DNA from: Varibaculum massiliense
GTDB lineage: Bacteria > Actinomycetota > Actinomycetes > Actinomycetales > Actinomycetaceae
Reading direction: 5' to 3'
Length of the DNA: 64,000 nucleotides
Assembly: GCF_900106855.1 (NCBI RefSeq)
Contig: NZ_FNWI01000004.1
Span: 2,046,001 to 2,110,000 of the forward strand
Positions 60,102-64,000 of the stretch are shown piece after piece. The stretch's first letter is position 1; each line of letters begins with the position of its first letter. Position numbers and translations under genes: made by a program. The notes beneath the pieces were generated by a model. The model was not told where the DNA came from, did no database searches, and saw only the letters and a list, made by a program, of their open reading frames with translations.

Positions 60102-61355
60102 ATGAGTAAAGCGCCCCAGGCTGCCGCCGCCAAACGCGATTGGGGCAGCGATGATAGCGGCACCAACATCCTCCACGTAGATATGGATGCCTTCTTTGTA
60201 GAGGCCGAGATTCTGCGTAACCCGGCGTTGCGAGGAAAGCCGGTGATCGTAGGGGGTAAAAGCAATCGGGGAGTAGTGTCCTCAGCATCTTATGAAGCGA
60301 GAGCACAAGGGGTACATGCCGCGATGCCAGTGTCCCAGGCGAAAAGGCTCTGTCCCCAGGCGATAGTGGTTGCCTCGGGGCACGGTTACTATTCGGCGCT
60401 GTCTCAGAAAGTAATGGCGATTTTAGGGCAGATTACTCCAGTTATGGAGCAGATCTCGATTGATGAGGCTTTCTTAGATGTTTCTGGTGCGCGGCGCAGA
60501 CTGGGGACTCCGCTGCAAATTGCGCAGCTGCTGCGTACTCGAGTCAGACGCGAGCTTTCCTTGCCAGCCTCGGTAGGTATAGGGCGTAATAAACTGGTAG
60601 CAAAAATCGCCTCTGCACACGCCAAACCCGATGGGATCTTGCTGGTTCCCGCAGATAGAACTTTGGATTTCTTGCGAATCCTTCCCGTGGGAGCCATCCC
60701 CGGGATTGGAGCTAGCGCGGGCGAGAAACTGCAGCGCAAAGGAATATCGACAGTCGGGCAGTTAGCCTCCCTAGATATTTCTCAAATGAACGCGTTATTT
60801 GGAAAAGCTATGGGGGTACGCCTGTACCAGATGGCGCGCGGACATGATTCGCGCAAAGTTGGCGAGGGGGCTAAAGAAAAATCTATCGGCACTGAAATAA
60901 CCTTCCTCCAAGACGTGCATTCCCGAGAAACGATTGCCACAACTTTGCTGGAACAATCCCATCAGTGTGCCGCCCGGTTGCGAGCCAATAATCTTTTAGC
61001 CGGCAATGTCACCATTAAGCTGCGTGCTGCAGATTTTCGTACCTGGACGCGCTCGCGCACCCTGCGGCAGTCCACTGATGTGGCTAGGGATATCGCCCAG
61101 GCCGCTTTGGGACTATTTGCGAAAGAGAATCTTCCCAAAGGTGGGATTCGTCTTGTGGGAGTAACTACTAAAGAACTGACTTCCGCCATATCGGGAGTGC
61201 AAATGGCTTGGGGGAGTGATGGCCGCGGGCGGGCAACCGAAGTGGCGATGGATAAAATTCACCAAAAATTTGGTGATATCTCCCTCCGTCCGGCTACGCT
61301 AGTTAAACCGGGAAAAATAGATGAGGCGTCCGGTTATGGAACCGAATCTCGCTAA
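60102..61355 (+). CDS. dinB: DNA polymerase IV
   Basis: This Y-family polymerase copies past damaged bases. The 417 residues show VDMDAFFVEAEILRN (metal-binding Asp), VVSSASYEARAQGVHAAMPV, and SIDEAFLDVSG with the catalytic Asp-Glu. The helix-hairpin-helix region (PGIGASAGEKLQRKGI) follows, then the little-finger domain. The C-terminus ends in ESR without an obvious beta-clamp motif. Confidence 0.94.
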   Translation: MSKAPQAAAAKRDWGSDDSGTNILHVDMDAFFVEAEILRNPALRGKPVIVGGKSNRGVVSSASYEARAQGVHAAMPVSQAKRLCPQAIVVASGHGYYSALSQKVMAILGQITPVMEQISIDEAFLDVSGARRRLGTPLQIAQLLRTRVRRELSLPASVGIGRNKLVAKIASAHAKPDGILLVPADRTLDFLRILPVGAIPGIGASAGEKLQRKGISTVGQLASLDISQMNALFGKAMGVRLYQMARGHDSRKVGEGAKEKSIGTEITFLQDVHSRETIATTLLEQSHQCAARLRANNLLAGNVTIKLRAADFRTWTRSRTLRQSTDVARDIAQAALGLFAKENLPKGGIRLVGVTTKELTSAISGVQMAWGSDGRGRATEVAMDKIHQKFGDISLRPATLVKPGKIDEASGYGTESR

Positions 61356-61408
61356 AACAGAGTTTTGCTTTATGCTGGAAGCACAGACGCGGAAAGGAGT
61401 GAACTACC

Positions 61409-61831
61409 ATGGGGCTGTCTGAGAAAGAAAAACAGATTTTGGCAGAGATGGAACGCCAATTCTCCGATGTCCGCGTAGCTGCACCTCCAGCTGAAAACAG
61501 CTCAAGAGAAGAAAAAACGCGAAAGCTCAATCTTTCGCCGCGGCTGCTCGCCACTATGACCCTACTGGTTCTAGTAGGAATAGCCCTGTTATTGGTAGGG
61601 ATTTCTATCTGGACAATTTCCAAGTTCTTAGCCGTTGCCGTGGCGGTAATTGGTTTCGTAGTCGTGCTATTTTCCGTGACCATGCCGATGAATCCGCGTT
61701 TCGCTAGCTTTGGGGTGAACTCCCATAAATCCGCAGGGAAGAGCAAGCCCTCTTCCAAGGGGGCTGATTCTAGGCGCAGCTTTAAACAGCGGCAAGCAGA
61801 TAAATGGGATCGCCGTAATCGCGAGCGCTAG
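61409..61831 (+). CDS. DUF3040 membrane protein
   Basis: The 140-residue protein starts MGLSEKEKQILAEMERQF, the family signature. It has two membrane segments (LLVLVGIALLLVGISIWTI and FLAVAVAVIGFVVVLFSV) and a basic tail. It often lies just ahead of mraZ in actinobacteria, as here. GGAAAGGAG precedes the ATG. Its role is unknown, though the link to the cell division cluster is strong. Confidence 0.9.
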   Translation: MGLSEKEKQILAEMERQFSDVRVAAPPAENSSREEKTRKLNLSPRLLATMTLLVLVGIALLLVGISIWTISKFLAVAVAVIGFVVVLFSVTMPMNPRFASFGVNSHKSAGKSKPSSKGADSRRSFKQRQADKWDRRNRER

Positions 61832-62133
61832 CCGATAGCCAGTTTTTCTTCCTTTTAATTTTCCGGTTACTTTTCTGGTTTGGGTTTCTCGTTTTATTAT
61901 CCGGTGGGTTTCCCTGAGTATTTTTCTTGTTAGTTCCCTTCCGTTTTCTCAAAGCCGTTTTTCCGGGTCTATTTTTCCCGCGCTCAAGGAAGATATTTTT
62001 GATGCTCCCTCATCAGTAAATTTTTAGCGGAAATCGTAAATTTTTACTCCACTTCTTAAAAATCTAGTCTGCGCAGGTTAGCTAGGTAATATTTCTCTGA
62101 TTTTTCTTAAAAACTCCGCGATTTGTTACTTAA
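61832..62133 (+). other. gene-free pyrimidine-rich stretch before mraZ
   Basis: No gene is seen here. The plus strand is markedly T and C rich with many TTTT-CC runs (for example around 61845-61980), then becomes AT-rich toward the mraZ operator. It should hold the mraZ promoter and possibly a terminator for the DUF3040 gene, but no clear hairpin stands out. Confidence 0.5.
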
Positions 62134-62163
62134 GTGGGGGAAAGTGGGGTAAAGTGGAGTTAT
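62134..62163 (+). promoter_or_regulatory. MraZ operator (three 10-bp direct repeats)
   Basis: GTGGGGGAAA (62134-62143), GTGGGGTAAA (62144-62153) and GTGGAGTTAT (62154-62163) form three head-to-tail repeats with exact 10-bp spacing. MraZ is known to bind such TGGGN repeats in front of its own gene. This implies self-control of the dcw cluster. Confidence 0.85.
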
Positions 62164-62187
62164 CTGGCTGGAAAGGAGGAAACCCCT

Positions 62188-62619
62188 ATGTTCTTAGGTA
62201 CCTATGAACCGAAAATGGACGACAAAGGGCGCTTAATCCTTCCTGCTAAATTTCGGGAGCAACTAGCCTCCGGTTTGGTAATTACCCGAGGTCAAGACCG
62301 TTGCCTCTACGTGTTTCCAGCGCGCGAGTTCGAGGAAATGTACCAAGAATTACGCCGGGCTCCACTTTCCTCCCGGCAGGGACGTGACTACGTGCGGGTG
62401 ATGCTCTCCGGTGCCTCCGATGAAATCCCCGATAAACAAGGACGGATAGTGATTCCACCTCAGCTGCGCGCCTACGCAGATTTAGGTAAGCAGTTGGCGG
62501 TTATCGGTGCTGGTGCGCGCGTGGAAATTTGGAATGCCGCTTCTTGGGATCAGTACCTGGCTGAACAAGAGGAAGCCTTCTCGCAAACCGGAGAGGAAGT
62601 GATTCCTGGAATGTTCTGA
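62188..62619 (+). CDS. mraZ: transcriptional regulator MraZ
   Basis: MraZ is the first gene of the division and cell wall cluster and regulates it. The 143-residue protein has two AbrB-like swapped-hairpin halves ([21 protein letters not shown] and [18 protein letters not shown]). I chose ATG 62188, with AAAGGAGG 7-8 nt upstream; the longer frame from 62134 begins in the operator. rsmH follows. Confidence 0.96.
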   Translation: MFLGTYEPKMDDKGRLILPAKFREQLASGLVITRGQDRCLYVFPAREFEEMYQELRRAPLSSRQGRDYVRVMLSGASDEIPDKQGRIVIPPQLRAYADLGKQLAVIGAGARVEIWNAASWDQYLAEQEEAFSQTGEEVIPGMF

Positions 62620-62743
62620 CTTGGAGAGCCTGGTCTTTTCCCGAATGCTCTGATGCCTCTTCCCCGGTAGCAGATCTTCGGGGAAAGCCCTGGTTTTCCA
62701 AAAAATCTTCACTTGCAAATCCCGAATCTCCCTAAGGAAAAAT

Positions 62744-63730
62744 ATGTCCCAAAGCGCTACTTTCGCCCACCAACCGGTGTTGGCTGAGCGCTGCATTGCG
62801 CTCTTAGGACAAGGGATTAAGCAGGTAGGACGCGAGGGGCGTGCCTTGCTTATTGACGCTACCTTGGGGTTGGGAGGACATAGCGAACTCGTATTGCAGA
62901 CCTATCCCCAGGTGCGCTTAGTGGGTATTGATCGAGATAAACAGGCTTTAGCTAGAGCTGCAAAGCGTCTACGGGAATACTCGGAGCGCTTTACGGCAGT
63001 ACACGCCACCTATGATGCTATTGATCAAGTTGCCGCAACCTACGGGAGCGAGGAATATCCGCTGGCCGGAGTGCTAATGGATTTAGGGGTTTCCTCAATG
63101 CAGCTCGATGACACTGCGCGCGGTTTTAGCTATGCCCGCGAAGCTGACCTAGATATGCGCATGGATCAAAGCAGCGGGAAAACAGCTGCTGATTTACTAG
63201 CTGAACTATCCACTGCTGAGTTGACCGAGATTTTACGTCAGTATGGTGAAGAAAAATTTGCTTCTAGGATAGCTCGGGAAATAGTGCGCGCGCGGGAGGA
63301 AAGCCCGATCACCTCCTCTTCCCAGTTAGTAGAGATTGTGCGGGAAACTATCCCGGCACCCGCCCGGCGCAAGGGTGGGAATCCGGCGAAGCGTACCTTC
63401 CAGGCACTACGAATAGCGGTTAACCAGGAACTCAAGATTCTTCGCAATGCCCTCCCCAAAGCGTTACAAGCTCTATCTCCGGGGGGAGTCCTGGTGGTAG
63501 AAGCTTACCAATCTCTAGAGGATCGGCTAGTTAAACGTGCCTTTCAGCAGGCAGTAGCGCCGGCGGCTCTAGAGGGGATTCCACTAACGGAAGTAAAAAC
63601 TTTCCAATTGTTGATTAACGGAGCAGAGAAAGCCGGAGAGGCAGAAATAGAAAACAATCCTCGCGCCGCATCGGTGCGGCTGCGAGCAATTCGCAAATTA
63701 AGTGCGCAAGCAGAAAGGAACGGGGAATAA
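62744..63730 (+). CDS. rsmH: 16S rRNA m4C1402 methyltransferase
   Basis: RsmH methylates N4 of C1402 in 16S rRNA. The 328-residue protein starts with FAHQPVLAERCIALL, then LIDATLGLGGHSELVLQ as SAM site, GVLMDLGVSSMQLDD, GFSYAREADLDMRMD, and RTFQALRIAVNQEL. AAGGAA precedes the ATG. It is in standard dcw order between mraZ and ftsL. Confidence 0.96.
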   Translation: MSQSATFAHQPVLAERCIALLGQGIKQVGREGRALLIDATLGLGGHSELVLQTYPQVRLVGIDRDKQALARAAKRLREYSERFTAVHATYDAIDQVAATYGSEEYPLAGVLMDLGVSSMQLDDTARGFSYAREADLDMRMDQSSGKTAADLLAELSTAELTEILRQYGEEKFASRIAREIVRAREESPITSSSQLVEIVRETIPAPARRKGGNPAKRTFQALRIAVNQELKILRNALPKALQALSPGGVLVVEAYQSLEDRLVKRAFQQAVAPAALEGIPLTEVKTFQLLINGAEKAGEAEIENNPRAASVRLRAIRKLSAQAERNGE

Positions 63731-63731
63731 A

Positions 63732-64000
63732 ATGGCTAATTCCGCCGCCCTACGACAGGTATCGCCAACTCGCAGAAGGCCGGTTCGCACCTCGGAGGTT
63801 CGCCATTTGCGAGTGGTGGGGGAAAGTCAAACCCCTAAGAAGCGTTCCCCGCTAGTAGTGAAAATCTTTGCTGCTGCCCTAACTCTGCTGGCTTTGATTA
63901 TTTCTCCGTTGTTAATTAATACCCAATTAGCGGTTATTTCTTACCAAATTCATGATGATCAGGTGCAACTGGCGCAATTGCAAGAAGATAACCAAAAGTT
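63732..64000 (+). CDS. ftsL: cell division protein FtsL-like, cut by window edge
   Basis: ATG 63732 follows the rsmH stop by 1 nt and the frame is open to the end (89 residues visible). The protein has a basic N-terminus, one membrane segment (IFAAALTLLALIISPLLI) and the start of a coiled coil (QVQLAQLQEDNQK). This is the size and topology of FtsL, a bitopic divisome protein that works with FtsB and FtsQ. The position after rsmH supports this. Confidence 0.85.
   Translation, partial: MANSAALRQVSPTRRRPVRTSEVRHLRVVGESQTPKKRSPLVVKIFAAALTLLALIISPLLINTQLAVISYQIHDDQVQLAQLQEDNQK

Overview
The window reads as a chromosomal segment of a moderate-GC actinobacterium. Evidence: an actinobacterial SOS box next to lexA, a DUF3040 gene directly before mraZ, a PAC2 protein, a class II-like HelD, several probably leaderless genes, and a Leu-codon leader peptide before leuA. 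Gene content and composition suggest a host-associated member of the Actinomycetaceae (Varibaculum, Mobiluncus or Actinomyces-like). That placement is inference; no rRNA or other taxonomic marker was compared.

Layout. 1-3363: end of era, a LacI regulator, and leuA with a leader-peptide attenuator. 3364-9444: an AT-richer maltodextrin-type cassette (lipoprotein, two permeases, GH13 enzyme, LacI regulator) behind a promoter that contains a perfect LacI-type palindrome. 9610-11155: an AAA_14/DUF4143 ATPase flanked on both sides by inverted arrays of related 23-bp repeats. 11269-19251: recO, uppS, a DUF1015 gene, a FemAB-type transferase, a DegT-like aminotransferase, miaB and miaA. 19537-33619: a full [NiFe]-hydrogenase locus with hypD, hypC, hypE, hypF, hypA and hypB, the small and large subunits, a cytochrome b subunit, a maturation protease, a second hypA and hypC, a large-subunit-like protein without its C-terminal ligands, and two small membrane proteins. 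33957-36374: an RsmC-like methyltransferase and a DUF885 protein. 36632-48013: an oligopeptide ABC system with two binding proteins and an APC permease, then a polar amino acid ABC system. 48025-52644: Xaa-Pro aminopeptidase, a PHP phosphoesterase, a murE homologue and an OsmC protein. 52725-61831: initiator tRNA, lexA with a divergent SOS gene, nrdR, serA, helD, a PAC2 gene, dinB and a DUF3040 gene. 62134-64000: the start of the dcw cluster (MraZ operator, mraZ, rsmH, ftsL).

How it works together. The hydrogenase should be exported by the Tat route and pass electrons from H2 to quinone through cytochrome b, with HypA-F, the protease and possibly the HupK-like protein building the NiFe site. 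The peptide and amino acid importers together with the Xaa-Pro aminopeptidase suggest a peptide-scavenging lifestyle, and the GH13 cassette adds intracellular maltodextrin use.

Most unusual items. (1) The hydrogenase cytochrome b carries an N-terminal 190-residue region that resembles the nucleotide-binding domain of P-type ATPases. (2) Two copies of a 106-108 nt nested palindrome, each between convergent genes, have outer arms that differ in sequence but keep their pairing. (3) A DUF4143 ATPase gene is bracketed by inverted arrays of 23-bp repeats. (4) A HupK-like scaffold is packed with second copies of hypA and hypC.
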